From Hydnum rufescens UP504 (taxonomy: Eukaryota; Basidiomycota; Agaricomycetes; Cantharellales; Hydnaceae), in NCBI GenBank assembly GCA_014904985.1, contig MU129161.1:24398-77624 (forward strand): 53,227 nt of DNA, read 5' to 3'. Below the pieces are notes generated by a model. The model was not told the DNA's origin. It made no database searches and was given only the letters and a program-made list of their open reading frames with translations. Shown here in pieces: positions 39,730 through 51,950 of this stretch. Position 1 is the first letter of the stretch. Every line of letters begins with the position of its first letter. The position numbers and the translations under genes were made by a program.

Positions 39730-42530
39730 ATGCGGCTCATTGATCGGATTCGAAAGCCCAAGGACTCTGATACACGGGGTCTCCAAGCCAGCGCAAATCC
39801 ACACGCACCGAGAAATACAATAACTTCGCCTTCTCTTGAGGACGTGGCTGATCGCCGAGGATATTCACTGTCGCCTGAGTGTGATTCCACAGCACAAACG
39901 CCGTCCTACCGCATTGGGCAGAGTTCCGTAGCGTCCTCTTCGGATCGCCAACGCCCAGTCTACTCGAACCCCCCTCGTGCTGAAGCGGCCCCTCCAGACT
40001 TATTACGTAGCCAAGGTAGACTATGCATTGCTGTTGATTTTGGTACTGTGTGTTCTGGAGTCGCGTACGGCCAGTTCACTGCCGGCTCAGTCCGGCCAAT
40101 TTTGTGGCCTGGACCAAGTCGAAAAATACCCACTTCTTTGGTATATGATCCCATGGGGTCTTGCGTGCGTGCGGTTTTGGAGCTAAGAACTGGCAATTGG
40201 GCGAAGACTGGACCCGCTGCGAGATGTGAGCATTTTACTGGGTACCCCATGTTTTTTTTTTGGCTTAACACACTACCAAGGTTCAAGCTCTACTTCGATC
40301 CCCGGGCAAGAAACCTCTTGCCTCCCCTCCCTGTAGGACGTGTTGCCGTATTCTTTCCTGCCTCCAAGGAGTTTTGATAACTTGCTTCTAGCCACACAAG
40401 GAACTCATCGACCTAGTTACGGACTATCTCAGGTGGCTCTGGGGGGTATGGATTTCTCGTTCGCTTTTCTTGGATAATTTTTTACTTTGTACGCAGGGGG
40501 CAAGACAGGCTATACTTCGGGACCACTATACATCTGAAGATCTCAGTATGTAATTATCGTTGGCGGGTTGGGTGTGGAATGTCCTAACCGGTAATGTCTT
40601 TTGATGCAGAATGCGCTGACATATGGATCTGTGAGGCGTACCATACCATCATCAATGAAACGAGATTTAAAGATATTTCACTTGTAGCTATTCCAGCAAT
40701 TTGGAACGTAGCGAGCGGCGAGTTGATGCGTGAGGCAGCGTTCAATGCGTAAGTCAATTTCCGTCCTCGGATCCCGGGCTGAACTCTTCCCTCAGTGGAC
40801 TCGTTGAACATCAAGGTTCCAGTGATTACAGTGGGGGGCGTGACCGGCTACATATCATAGCGTACGCGAGAATCTCAAACAGAAATTATCTGTCGATTTA
40901 TTGGACTTTATACATTCTTCAGAGAACCAGAGGCCGCGGCAGTCCATTGTGCTCTTTGGAATAATCCCTATCTAAAGTCGGACCAAGTATTTATGGTTTG
41001 CGATGCCGGAGGTGGCACTATCGTGAGTAATATCCACATCACACCCTATCTTCCCTTAGTCAAACTCTTGGCAGGATACCGCAATTTTCAAGTTTTTGGG
41101 ATCGTTGCATGAAATTGCTGAGATATGTGCCTCCTCTGGTTCCAGCTGTGGGTCACACTTCCTAGACTTGGCTTTCCGAGATTACTTGGAGAATTGGCAC
41201 CACCATCGAAACATCCCCTTGAGCGACACTAATCTCAGCCATTATATGCACTCATTTACGTATTCCCAAAAGCTCCAATATTCGGGCGAGGAAGAGGACG
41301 CAAATTATTTCTTTTTTGAGTGTTATGACACCAGCTTCTACCGTGAGTCGCGAGTGCTCAATTCATAACCAAAGTTCCTGACGACATTTCACTGTTTCAC
41401 CATACGTAGCCCACCCATCCGAACTTACCGATGGTCAGTTTGTAATCCGAGGCGATATTCTTCGCAAGCAAATATTTGATCCTGTTATCACACGAGTGCG
41501 AATCCAGGCAACCCGCCCGTCTTCCTTGCTCGAATGTCTGCCTTCTAATATTTAATTGTGCCATTTAGGTCCTCGATATTCTCGCATCCCAGCTGAGCAA
41601 GACGAACACTACCGTTCACGCCCTGTTACTTGTGGGAGGTTTTGCGGCGAATCGTTACTTGTACCGTTGCATCCGCGTGTGTGCCATCGCGCTGTCATGA
41701 GTTATGTCCTATTGATCGCTTCAGATATCGTTTCCAGAGAAGATTTGGGCCCCTTATACAACACATCCTAACTCCGCGAGATCCAGATATAGCGACGTGC
41801 CTTGGGGCTACCCAAAGTGGTATTGAACGTGGCCTCGTACAACGAGTACTCACCAGTCCGACGATCATCGCCGCCAAAAGTTATATTATTAGCGCCGAGC
41901 TTCCTGCTACCGAGGAGGATAGGAGACTCCAAGGAGCCTTCATTCACAGGACCCGTCGGGAGGTGGAAATTTGCGCGTCCAGGCAAGTGGAGATATGAAT
42001 ACTATTGGTCTCTGCTAATGTTCATCAAAAACCCCCTCAAGGAGTCGTTATTTGGTGACTAAAGGCGCTGTGTTAAGGAAAGGAGAACCAGTGCTAAAGC
42101 AATGTAGGAAGTTTTGTGAGGGCCCCCTTGGTAAGCAAGGATGATATTCAGTATTAGGTTCCAAACTTATGCCTCCTATTCTCACGCGCGTATTCAGACT
42201 ATACATTCCGCGCAAATTTCTACTCTTCAGAACGAGCTGAGAGAGAACGATACGTCAATGGAGGCGATTTGACCTTGCTGATGAGCTGGACAATTGTGCT
42301 TAGGGACATTCCCTCGTTCAGATCTTATGCTCGACATCCTCATCCAGAAGGCCTTGACATCGGTCAGTGAGTCTTTCGTAGATTCTGCTTAGATGTTTAA
42401 TACTATCCTCTGTGGTATAGATTTTGAGCTCGGTATTGAAATCGATAGTGTTTGTGAGTCACGCCGCGAATCACGTGGGCTCGCAGATTTAGCCATCCTT
42501 CATAGCGGTGCAGGCAGTTTGGTTCTATGA
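39730..42530 (+). pseudogene. Second Hsp70-like gene (HSPA12-type), tandem paralogue with an exon-1 frameshift
   Basis: Start ATG 39730 (MRLIDRIRKPKDSD). Exons by inspection: 39730-40225, 40281-40332, 40392-40445, 40497-40545, 40610-40748, 40796-40861, 40923-41022, 41075-41342, 41410-41495, 41569-41678, 41725-41982, 42042-42130, 42198-42362, 42421-42530. Motifs: IAVDFGTVCSGVAYG, RKIPTSLVYDPMGSCVRA, DRLHIIAEPEAAAVHCA, MVCDAGGGTID (phosphate-2 intact), SCGSHFLDLAFRDYL, HALLLVGGFAANRYLY, RYLVTKGAVLRKGE, DFELGIEID. Between CVRA (about 40167) and FGAKNW the frame shifts by an apparent 4-nt loss where W-G is expected. Downstream exons otherwise stay open. The intron 41983-42041 appears to be GC-AG (AG|GCAAGT). 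Either a recent pseudogene or a sequencing error at one site. Confidence 0.78.
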
Positions 42531-43423
42531 AGGGCGAAGGCAAGGTGCAATAGGTTTGGAATCATTCCCTTGATCCGGCTAAGTATATTATTTGGTCTCT
42601 GTCGGGCCACCTGGCAATGTCGCGAGCAATGGGGCATCTTCCTTGTAGCCACATTATTGATGCGCCACTTTGGAGAATCGTTGATTCTTAATATGCATGT
42701 TGTACTGATTTCACCCTCGGTGCGAATCGAAGCCAGATTTCGAGATCGAGTGTTTTAAGATGATCACAGTTGCCTTGCATATCTATTGTAATGTGTACTT
42801 TACCCATAACTGGCACATGGTAGTCATGGTTTGTCAATGAGTAGTTCAAGACCAAAAATCTGATCCCATCACTGCAATTATTCTTGGTAGTGGTGACAGT
42901 CTGAGTCCGCAAATAACTTTATTTGTTAGTATGGTCTTAGGCTGTGAACAGTTGAAAAGAATCTGGATTCTTTCCCAGGTTCTCTTGGCACCCAGATTCT
43001 TGTAGGATGTGAAGACTCAGATTTGTGTTGTGAACAGCTACTCTAGATTATTGTTGCATGCTTTCCCGCAACTTGGTTTCCTCTTTGAGATAATTTTCTT
43101 GCCTCCCTCTTTGGTCATGGCTCAGAAGGCAGTACCAGGTATTTTTATTATTCCGGTAGCTCCAGTAAATAAGGGGAGAAGGGGTGCAAGGAACTGTGTC
43201 CCCACTACTGATGGGACCCAAGTTGTGATAGTACACTCAGAATTGAGTGAATGTTCAAATGTGCAGATGTTGGCTAAGAGTAATTGAATGTAGGGAAGAG
43301 CTACTAGGGAGGGGTGAAAGGGATAAAGGACTAGAGGGCAATAGAGGGAGGGGTGAGGTATGCCATTTATGAGCAGATGAGGGTCCAAGTTTACAAGAAA
43401 AGGGATGCAGTGTGTCTTTGTCA
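42531..43423. other. Intergenic stretch, nothing recognised
   Basis: The first ~230 nt are CpG-containing and may be the 3' untranslated region of the second Hsp70-like gene. Beyond about 42.8 kb the composition returns to that of the transposon-rich parts. No gene seen. Confidence 0.35.
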
Positions 43424-43500
43424 GGGTTCACCCCTTCCTCCCACAATCTCCAACCCCTCTCCAATTAGCTCCAGTCCTCCTCCAGTCTCCTCCTATTGGC
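43424..43500 (+). repeat. Fragment of LTR gamma (left end)
   Basis: TGTCAGGGTTCACCCC and the following pyrimidine-rich stretch (CTCCAGTCCTCCTCC) match the first ~75 nt of the gamma LTRs at 32489 and 47034. The rest is missing. Confidence 0.5.
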
Positions 43501-43540
43501 ATCCAAGATATTTCTGGTTAACTTCTGGAAATTTCCCATG

Positions 43541-43735
43541 GCCACCTAATGCACCCTCAAACTGTGCCTCTTATTTGTCAGTGGGTTGAGTTTGCATCCA
43601 CAAACCACCTAAGAGGTGTTCTCAGTATAGGCATGTCTAAGACATGCCTAAGTAGTGTTTTCAGGGAATTTTTTTCAAGTTCATGATATACACATGTCTA
43701 AAATAGCCCACTGCAGGTGCCACCCACATCAGCAA
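43541..43735 (+). repeat. 200-bp repeat, copy 1
   Basis: CCACCTAATGCACCCTCAAA.., CAAACCACCTAAGAGGTGTT, GTCTAAGACATGCC and ACATGTCTAAAATAGCC are shared with 46346-46545 in the same order and orientation. The two copies flank the segment with the DDE transposase remnant. Confidence 0.65.
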
Positions 43736-44879
43736 ACTCACTGGCCCACTCAGGGGTTATGATGGCTGTGACCTCCAAAACCTGTGAGCCTCAGATAAAG
43801 AGGTATACTTTGTGTGATAAAAGAACCTCGGTGCAGGGTACTATTGCAGAGGTACAAACCAGTGGGGGTTTACATGCAGTACCTACACTATATATAGTAA
43901 AAAGGGGGTGGCCCTAGAATGGGCCAGAACAGCAAAGAAAGGGGAGGCCACAATTTGGCATGTGATATGAATACACCATAGCCGATAACCGCCCATTTCA
44001 ACAATACTGGTTAGAGAACCATCTAACCAAAGCAAAGGCTGTTATGAGTTCTGGGGTTCTTGAGGTTAGAGGACTTGGGATGGTTTTGATACTATTGATA
44101 CTATTCATGCTACTCTAATTTTCCAATCCACTAATATATCTAAATTTTAATCATTGGTGTTGAAGAGCATAAACTGTGATGGGAGGTCAGTTGGTGACTG
44201 TAAACCACATGCCACTCTATTTACCAGACATAAATAAGTGAGTTGAGGCTAAATTGTCATTCTGAGTTCAACTTATGCAGCCTCTTTACCCAAATTAGCT
44301 GAGATCATCTTCCATTCCATTGTGTGAGACAGTGTGTTTAACCACTCTTGAATCCAAACCATGTGATTTTGGTAAAATGGAAGATATGTAGCTGCAGTGA
44401 GGTGCAGTTTGTCATCATGGATTTTAAATGAAAAGGCATTTTATTAAAAGTTCACTCTTGATATTCCAAATACTGTACATGCCATAAGTCTATGAAAGCA
44501 TAACATGATGCCCTGAAAGTCTGGTGCAATGATCTCAGAAATAATGTAACTACCTGGGGATGGCTTTCATACCTCCCTGAGTTCAGTGTAATGCCTCAAA
44601 ATCTGTCCCAGACATAAGATGACAAAATTAATATTTAGAGGCCTTCCCATGGCCCCAAAAATGAATTTTTGGCTTTGACTTGATAAAATGGGGTCATGTG
44701 TGGGGGGAAAGAAAATAAAGTGCCTAATTGAGAATAAAGACTTGACTAGTGATCTCTTGGGGTACACTGATCTCCAGTGTCTGGTAGCAACTTGATCAAA
44801 CAAAACTAGGAGTATAGGCTATATTATTTCCATCCTCATCATCAGAAGGATTGAGGTGCCTGTAAGATTTCTGGGTTGG
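43736..44879. other. Unassigned non-coding stretch
   Basis: No coding frame recognised. It is probably the 3' non-coding part of the DDE element to its right, but no terminal repeats could be defined. Confidence 0.3.
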
Positions 44880-46130
44880 GGGTCACCTATCAACATCCAT
44901 CTGCAAATCTCCAGATCCTAATGAACCATTATTGACCATCACATGAAGGATATATACTAATGAACACTTACTGGCACTGTTCTGGTCCACTTCAGTCTCT
45001 GGCTCATCCACAGCTTCTGGGTCAGTTTCACCTTCAGCATCCTTGTTGGTAGGCCCTTCTTCATCAAATGGACTGATAATTTGATAACTGTGGCCAGACT
45101 TGTCCAGTGCAAAGAGGTTGTTGTTTATCTTGAATTTCTTTGGCCTTGCTGCTGGCTTCATAGCTGTTGCTGGAGAAGTGTATTGGGGGTCAAGATGGAC
45201 TTAAGCAAGGTGGGTAGTGGGGAGAGATGTATCATCATCTTGATCAAATTCAGTGGATTCAGGAGAGTCTATAGTGTCAGAGGTGTCTGGACCATCAGAA
45301 AGTGGTGTAACCTGAAGAGTGAATGATGGATCTTCATTGAAGTGCTCCAGCACAGTTGATACAGCCTCAGCACTGGTCAAACATTCATACAATAGATTCC
45401 AATTCCTGGGAGTACACAGCTTCCATGCCTAAGAATCACTGAATATTTGGTGTTGCACACATATTGCCTGAGTCAATGCACCAATTGTACCAGACTTGGA
45501 TTGTCCTGAAGCCATTTGAATGTCTTGGTTATCCATACTGCAGTGGCATTGTGCAGCTGATTAAGGCAGTCAGCACATGGATATTACCAGGTCCCACCCC
45601 TCTGTTGAGCTCTTCCCCAATGTATGAAATCAGGTCCTTGAGGCATTGGCATTGTATATGGTGCTTGATAGGTCATTGTAGGCCTACATCAGTGGGCTGA
45701 AACTTCCCTGTGCCTATTTGGAAATATACTGTAACTAAGGTCAATGTTTTGAAACTCAAGAACAAACACATACATCCACCAGGAGTGTAGTTAATTTTTA
45801 TGTCAGGGCAGTTTCCTTTCATCCACCCTGTAAATTCCTTGGATTGATGGACAGACCATATATCAATTATGAGGATGGATTTCTGCTGTTGAGGGAGGAA
45901 GTGGCATGCTTTGACTCATAGAATGTGAGGTTTAAGAACTTTATCTACACACTAAATCATACTGCAGTACCATCAGGAATATTGTAGATAAATAAATATA
46001 ATTCATCTCATACATACCTCCTTCATAGCTTCCAAGGAGCTCCAGTGTAATAATGCAGTCTTAGACTTCAAAGACTTGCAGTATTTGTCATCATTAGACA
46101 AGGCAGAGTTGACATTCCTGTGAACAGAAG
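44880..46130 (-). pseudogene. DDE-superfamily (pogo/Tigger-like) transposase remnant
   Basis: Read right to left, the broken frames give DDKYCKSLKSKTALLHWSSL, then ILIIDIWSVHQSKEFTGWM (second catalytic D region), DIKINYTPGGCMCLF (normally FVPGGCTSVFQP), FQPTDVGLQ-stop-PIKHHIQ, TKTFKWLQDNPSLV and YECLTSAEAVSTVLEHF. An acidic tail follows (SPESTEFDQDDD, DAEGETDPEAVDEPETEVD). This is the order of the DDE_1 endonucleases common in Agaricomycete genomes. Several stops and frameshifts show it is inactive, and the N-terminal DNA-binding part is not found. Family assigned by pattern, not search. Confidence 0.55.
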
Positions 46131-46345
46131 AGGAAGGGAAATCCTTCCATTCTAGGCACTGGCTTCAAACAGAGGGGCCATGTACAAAGCTGGGCACTAG
46201 CTTTGCCTTGTACACAGGAGAAGTGGGAAGAGAGGAGGGGATGGTAGAAGGGGAGTGTTAGTAGCTGGCTAAGGGGCTCAGCTACTATCTATGGAGGCAA
46301 GGGAGTAGTCAGCTAGGGTGATGGAATAGATGGCTTACTTGGTAG

Positions 46346-46545
46346 AGTCACACTCCACCTAATGCACCCTCAAAATAGTACCTCTTAGGTGGTTTGAGTT
46401 TGCATCTGCAAACCACCTAAGAGGTGTTCTGAGTATAGACATGTCTAAGACATGCCTGAGGGGTATTTTTGGGGAATTTTTTTTCTAAGTTCACTATATA
46501 GACATGTCTAAAATAGCCTGCTGCAGGCACCACCTGGGAGGGTTT
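46346..46545 (+). repeat. 200-bp repeat, copy 2, with a hairpin
   Basis: Second copy of 43541-43735. Here CTCTTAGGTGGTTTG and CAAACCACCTAAGAG (46380-46421) form a 15-nt stem around a 12-nt loop. In copy 1 the left half of this stem is degraded. Confidence 0.65.
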
Positions 46546-47033
46546 GTTCACTGGCTGGAGAGTGTTACAGGTCTAATTTAGGCATGTCTAATAAGATATT
46601 TTCTGGAGCCTTAGAGGTGTCTATCATCCTTACTGTGTGTCTACTGGTGTCTAAATCAACATTTTGAGCCCAAGACCTCTGGTGGCAGTACTAATAGGTG
46701 TCTAATGTTGTCTAGATCCAATAATAATCCAATAATAATGGTGCTATTGTGGATGCATGTCTACTAGTGTCTAAATTAGAACAAAGGCATCTGCTCAGGG
46801 GGAGATCATTAGATGGTGTCTAATGGTGTCTAATTCAACACTTGTGGTACTCTTGTGGATGTGTGCACAGTAATGTCTAAATCAAACTTTTTGACATAAG
46901 GGCCCCTGCTCAGGTGACATCATTAGGTGGTGTCTAATGGTGTCTAAATCAAACATTTTGACATAAAGGCACTTGCTCAGGTTGCAGTACTAAGAGATGT
47001 CTAATGGTGTCTAGATCAATAATTGTGGGACCA
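46546..47033 (+). repeat. TGTCTA-rich degenerate tandem repeat tract
   Basis: Units of about 110 nt share GGTGTCTAATGGTGTCTAAATCAA, a variable part, and (A)GGC(A/C)(T/C)(C)TGCTCAGG; about four units are seen. The tract is cut by the 5' LTR of gypsy2 at 47034. Confidence 0.55.
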
Positions 47034-47675
47034 TGTCAGAGTTCGTCCATTTCCTGGTTAATTCCAGTTTTGTTTCCGGTTTGTTTCCAGTTTGTTTCTG
47101 GTTTTGGTTCCGGCCTGTTTCCAATTTGTCCCCACCTCCATTTCATTTCCCCTTCATTTCCTCATATCCTTTACTTCTGGTTCCCACACACTTACCCCTG
47201 GCCCTGTCCCTGTCCCCCCCACTTTCCTGTCCCCTGCCTGCTCCCCCTCTTGTGCCTGCCCCCCTGTAACCACCTCTCATTAAGCGATCAATCCCCTGTA
47301 GTATAGGAACTATGTATAAGTAGTCCAGGGTGACATCCAGAGACTCAGCTTTGGTCTCTCAGGATTTCCACTTCTACTCTGGACTACAGGTTAGCCTCAC
47401 TGTACCTATTCCCTTAATGTTAATCTCAGGATTTCCACTTCTACTCCAGACTACAGCTCTGAGTATTTTCCAGTCAACTCCATGAGCTTAAGGACCGCTG
47501 TGCTCATTTCCGCCTAGTCCCTTCCAGGCTGCTGGACCACTCCTCCAACATCTCTAACCTCCTTATCTCCTTCTTGCCCAGATTCTTGCAGACTTAGCTG
47601 GACTTACACTGGACTTAGCTGGAATTATTTGTGTTTATATTTGTTTGGTGCCCTCATCGCAGTGTGGCCCTGACA
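47034..47675 (+). repeat. 5' LTR of gypsy2 (family gamma)
   Basis: 642 bp, starts TGTCAGAG and ends GGCCCTGACA; aligns with the solo LTR at 32489-33156. The left flank GACCA is the candidate duplication; the right side is out of the window. Confidence 0.88.
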
Positions 47676-47752
47676 GAAGACCAAAGCTCTCTCATGAGCC
47701 CACCATCTGGATTGCTCAGCACTGCCGATTTCCACCCACTCCTCATTCCAAA

Positions 47753-48541
47753 ATGTCTGATGGCACTCCAGTAGCCATCACCACAGACCACCTCCAACAC
47801 CTCCTCACTCAACTCCAACAACAGAATGCTGCCCTTCGAGAAGAACTGGACAACATGTGAAACCAAGGGACACATGTCGCAGGCTTCATGTCTGCTGCAG
47901 TTCAGCAGACCCTCCAACAGCAACCCCCACCTACCCAATCCACTTGTGAGGCCAAGGGGGCAGACCCTGAACCATTCTCGGGAGACTGGAAGAAGACAGA
48001 AAGTTTCCTGCACTCCGCCCAGCTAAATATTGCTCTCCAACCCAGAGTCTACCCCATGGAGCTGCACAAAATCCTATACACCCTCTCCTGGATGAAGGAT
48101 GGAACCACTGGAGCATGGGAAGAAAGCCTTTCCACCTCTTTCCTGGACCCTGAGACTCACAACCCATACAAGACCTTCAAGGAGTTCCTGGTTGCCTTTG
48201 AGAGTGCCTTTGGGGAGCCAGATTGGGAGTTCACTGCTCAGTCCCAACTTCAGAACCTGAAGCAGGGAAAGATGTCCACTGAGGAGTACACTGCACACTT
48301 TGACACCTTGGCAGGTCGAACTGGCTTTGGAGAAGAGGCCCTTATCGATGCATACCAACGAGGACTCAACGAACGATTGCTGGAGAAAATGCACCTCAGC
48401 GACCTACCAGAGACCCTTGGAGGATGGCAGGACATGGCACACCAGCTGGACAACTTATACCTCCAGTTCCAACTGGCCACAGCAGGCATGAACCCCTATG
48501 CACCGAGGAACCCTCCAACACCCATGGAGAAGCCCGGATGA
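47753..48541 (+). pseudogene. gag: gypsy2 gag
   Basis: The ATG at 47753 begins MSDGTPVAITTDHLQHLLTQL (coiled-coil-like). After a TGA at 47858, the gag core continues with ADPEPFSGDWKKTESFLHS, YTLSWMKDGTTGAWEESL, FKEFLVAFESAFGEPD, LQNLKQGKMSTEEYTAHFD and EALIDAYQRGLNERLLEKM. This is the usual retrotransposon gag order. The frame ends at a TGA at 48539-48541, probably a second point mutation, and the rest continues in another register to the zinc knuckle. Confidence 0.85.
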
Positions 48542-48798
48542 CACCCCCTGCCCCCAGGCCAACCCCAGTGCCTCCAGTGGCTACACATTCCTCATCAACT
48601 TTGTTTGCCCCCATGGATGTAGACTCCACACAGAAGCAAGAGGCACAACGGCGTTACAACTGCCAGGAGCTGGGACACATCTCTTGTGACTGCCACACCC
48701 ATGAAAGCCATGACAATTCGTCCGGGCAACGGAAGACATTGGAGCAATTGTCCGCAAGGAACTACGGAAGCTGTTCCCACCTGCAAAGGACACACCGG
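48542..48798 (+). pseudogene. gag: gypsy2 gag C-terminus with a damaged CCHC zinc knuckle
   Basis: The frame reading TPPAPRPTPVPPVATHSSS, FAPMDVDSTQKQEAQRR, YNCQELGHISCDC (48655-48693). The first cysteine of the CX2CX4HX4C nucleic-acid-binding knuckle is missing. The frame ends at the alpha LTR insertion. Confidence 0.75.
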
Positions 48799-50360
48799 TG
48801 TGGAAGATAAAAACATCCAGTATCAGAAAATGCGAATATCCATTGAACCCAGCCATTGGAATGATCATGTGACCTATTATGAAATCAATTATGGCTACAC
48901 GCAGAAATCGAATTCGTTCTATAACTCCGTCAGTTTTGATCAGAGAGGTACGCCCATATAACTCTCGGAAAGCCACGATTCATACCTTTCGAATGGTACC
49001 AAACACAAGTTGAACGGACCAGAAATGCACTCTCCAGACCAATATTACTGTCAAAATCCGGGATTTTCAGTAAAAAACGAATTTCTCTGTCAGTTCACAT
49101 CCAATCCTCTCGAAACAACCGCGCCTGGAAAGATATAAAAAATCCGCATCCAACGGTACTGAGCACGCGAAGAACAGATCAAAACTGAACTCTAAAGAAC
49201 AATATTACTATCAGAATCAATACCCATCAGTAAAAAATGAATTTCTCTGTCAGTTTACACTGGATCTGCTCGGAACCACCGCGCCCAGAAAGCTGTTAAA
49301 AATCCGCATCGAATGATACCAAGAACGTCTATTACGGATGCAAACTGTTGTTTCTGCATCAAATCCCATCCCATGTACTTGTCCCCATTATCAACCAGCA
49401 ACAAAAACATCTTAACCACTGGACTACAAACAAATTAATCTCCAAGAACTTGGAAATATCCTTTGATTTCATCTCCCATTGCCACAAATAACTTCTAGAA
49501 CCTCACAGATAAGAAAGATAACACCCCCATGACTACCCTTTTGTTCTGTTTATGAATGACTCACCTTCCTTGCAACTGCTTTATGAAAGATAACACCTTC
49601 TTACCAACCCTTTTGTTCTGTTTATGAATGACTCACCTATCATGCAACCACCTTATGAATGACTCACCCTCCTTGACAACCCTATTGTTCTCACATATGA
49701 CTCACCTAGGAGTGAGTCATATTCTTTAAACACAGCCACCTTCAGAAAGGTATAAAAGCTGGTAGATTTTCCTGTATCCCCCATCATCTTCTCACTACTG
49801 GAATATACTACTGTCTACAAATCTGCTTGCATCTTAAGAGAGTACTGATCTAAAAGCCATCTGGAGCTAAGTCATATACAAGGTTGTTAAGACTAAGTCA
49901 CTGGAAGCCCTCTATGCGAAATACTGAGCCAAGGATAGTTGCAGGACCTAAGGTTAGAGTTGCTGGACATCCAAGGAAAGGTGAGTAAAAACAAAGTTAA
50001 GTCAGAAGAAGAAAGAAACACATTGACATACTAAATCAAGCTTAAACTAGTCTAGAGCCCTCTTTAGAATCCGCATTTTGACCAGGAGGACACAAATAGG
50101 TACCCACAAATAGCAGTAAACAGTTCAACACAACACGTATAAGCCTTTCACAAACATCCCATGATATATCATTGACTATAGCTAGTCGATACCACAATCT
50201 TATCCTCCACTGAATACCATACCTAACTTGTTAGAGAGTGATCAACCATCAGAGCGAACCAGCCCATTGAATAAAAACAGAAATACAGTCTCCCATCTAC
50301 ACACTGGCTGAACCAGAGTTTGATTTGACAGTCATCAGAGCTCCCAATCCTTCTTCTATA
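48799..50360 (+). mobile_element. Solo LTR, family alpha, copy 2
   Basis: 1562 bp, TGTGGAAGAT..CTTCTTCTATA, flanked by CCGG on both sides (ACCGG if the last A is counted with the flank). It splits gypsy2 between gag and protease. Differences from copy 1 include an extra tandem copy of the TTATGAATGACTCACC block near 49550-49640. Confidence 0.9.
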
Positions 50361-50364
50361 CCGG

Positions 50365-50950
50365 AACCCTCAGGATCTACTCCACAGGGTTTTCCCAATG
50401 GTCAGCAGTGAAGGATGCATCCTGCTTGACCAACAGATTCACCCCCCTCCAAAACTGTACATACGGAATCAGAAATGACATGTTTTTCTCTGATGATGAG
50501 AGTGATGATTCTGAAAATGTATCCACCTATACCAACCCCGTTTATAGCCCTCCGCCCTCAATCCACCTCCTCTCCGAAGATCCTAGACAAGCCATGGAAG
50601 TCAAGGTGAAAATCCAATCACCCCAGACTGGAACCATCTGTGCTGGAACTGCTCTACTGGACTCTGGAGCAACTGGGATGTTCATGGACCCAGCCTTTGC
50701 AAAGGAGAATGGACTAGATGTATGGCCACTTGCCTGCCCCATCCCAGTCTACAACATCAATGGAACACTCAATGAGATGGGGTCTGTCCATGAAGAAGTA
50801 GAAGTCATCCTCCAGATTGACGACCACTCTGAATGGGTGGTGTTCTCCATGATTGGACTGGGTAAAACCAAATTGATCATAGGGCACACCTGGCTCCACC
50901 ACCACAACCTGGAGATTGACTGGACAACAGGGAAGCTGACACTGACCTGA
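50365..50950 (+). pseudogene. pol: gypsy2 pol, aspartic protease
   Basis: The open frame (ATG 50408) contains ALLDSGATGMFMDPAFA, with the catalytic D-S-G, and LGKTKLIIGHTWLHHHNLEIDW, the C-terminal loop typical of Ty3/gypsy proteases. It stops at 50950 and restarts in another register before the reverse transcriptase. Confidence 0.88.
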
Positions 50951-51028
50951 TGCCTGTCTGACTGCTGAGCAATGATCTGGAGAATACAGAATACAGAACA
51001 CCGATGAGAGAGAGGTGGTCGGAAAGCT

Positions 51029-51950
51029 GTGGAGACACCCCAGAACAAGCCCACACCACTGGATGAGGATGATGAGACCCTGACCTTGGAAAAAGGGGAT
51101 GGTATTTTTGCAGCCTACTTTCCTGATGACAGTGAACACTCTGAAATTGTCCAAGCAACATCCACCCCTTCTCAAAGGTTGGCAGAGGCCGCTAAGGTGA
51201 AAGCAAATGAACCTGCCAAAACCTTTGAGGAGCTCATACCCAAGGAATTCCATGACTTCCAAGACATGTTCTCCAAAGACTCCTTTGACCAACTCCCCAC
51301 ACAGAAGCCATGGGACCACCACATTGAGTTTCAAGAAGGAACTCAGCTACCTCCTCCCGCCAAACTGTTCCCGCTGTCCCCAGGTGAACAGAAAGAACTT
51401 GACGACTTCCTGAAGGAGAATCTTGCTTCTGGTCAAATCCGTCCATCAAAGTCTCCAATGGCCGCTCCAGTGTTCTTTGTGAAGAAAAAGGATGCAGGGT
51501 TCTGCCTAGTCCAGGACTACTGGAAACTCAATGACATCACAGTTAAGAACACATACCCCTTACCCCTGATTTCTGACATCATTGATTGACTCAGTGGAGC
51601 CAAAGTGTTCAGGAAACTTGACCTCTGGTGGGGATTCCAGAACATCTGGATGGCAGAAGGAGACAAATGGAGAGCAGCATTCCGGATGAACCAAGGACTG
51701 TTTGAACTGTTGGTAATGTTCTTCAGACTTTGCAACTCCCCAGGACGTTCCAGAACATGATCAATGACATCCTCCAGGAATGGATTGACAATGGAGTATG
51801 CATTGTGTACCTGGACAACATCTTGTGCTTTGCCAAGACTCGAGAAGAGTATGTCCAAGGAGTCTGAAGCATCCTACAAACCCTCTGGGAAAACAAACTC
51901 TTCCTGAAACCGGAGAAGTGTGAGTTCTTCTGGGATCAGATCAAATACCT
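51029..51950 (+). pseudogene. pol: gypsy2 pol, reverse transcriptase with inactivated active site
   Basis: Contains WDHHIEFQEGTQLPPPAKLF, LKENLASGQIRPSKSPMAAPVFFVKKKD, QDYWKLNDITVKNTYPLP, then a TGA at 51587-51589 where the family has an arginine (ID-R-LSGAK), then FRKLDLWWGFQNIW and VYLDNILCFAKT (51805-51840) in place of YLDD. A further TGA lies near 51866. A frameshift falls near 51.7 kb. Each of these substitutions is explained by C-to-T at a CpG on one strand. Confidence 0.88.

Noticed and set aside
40333..40377. Continuation of exon 2 of the second Hsp70-like gene through VGRVAVFFPASKEF
   Set aside because: Reads into a stop; splicing 40333-40391 instead restores the family sequence LPPLP..ELIDLVTDYLRWLW.
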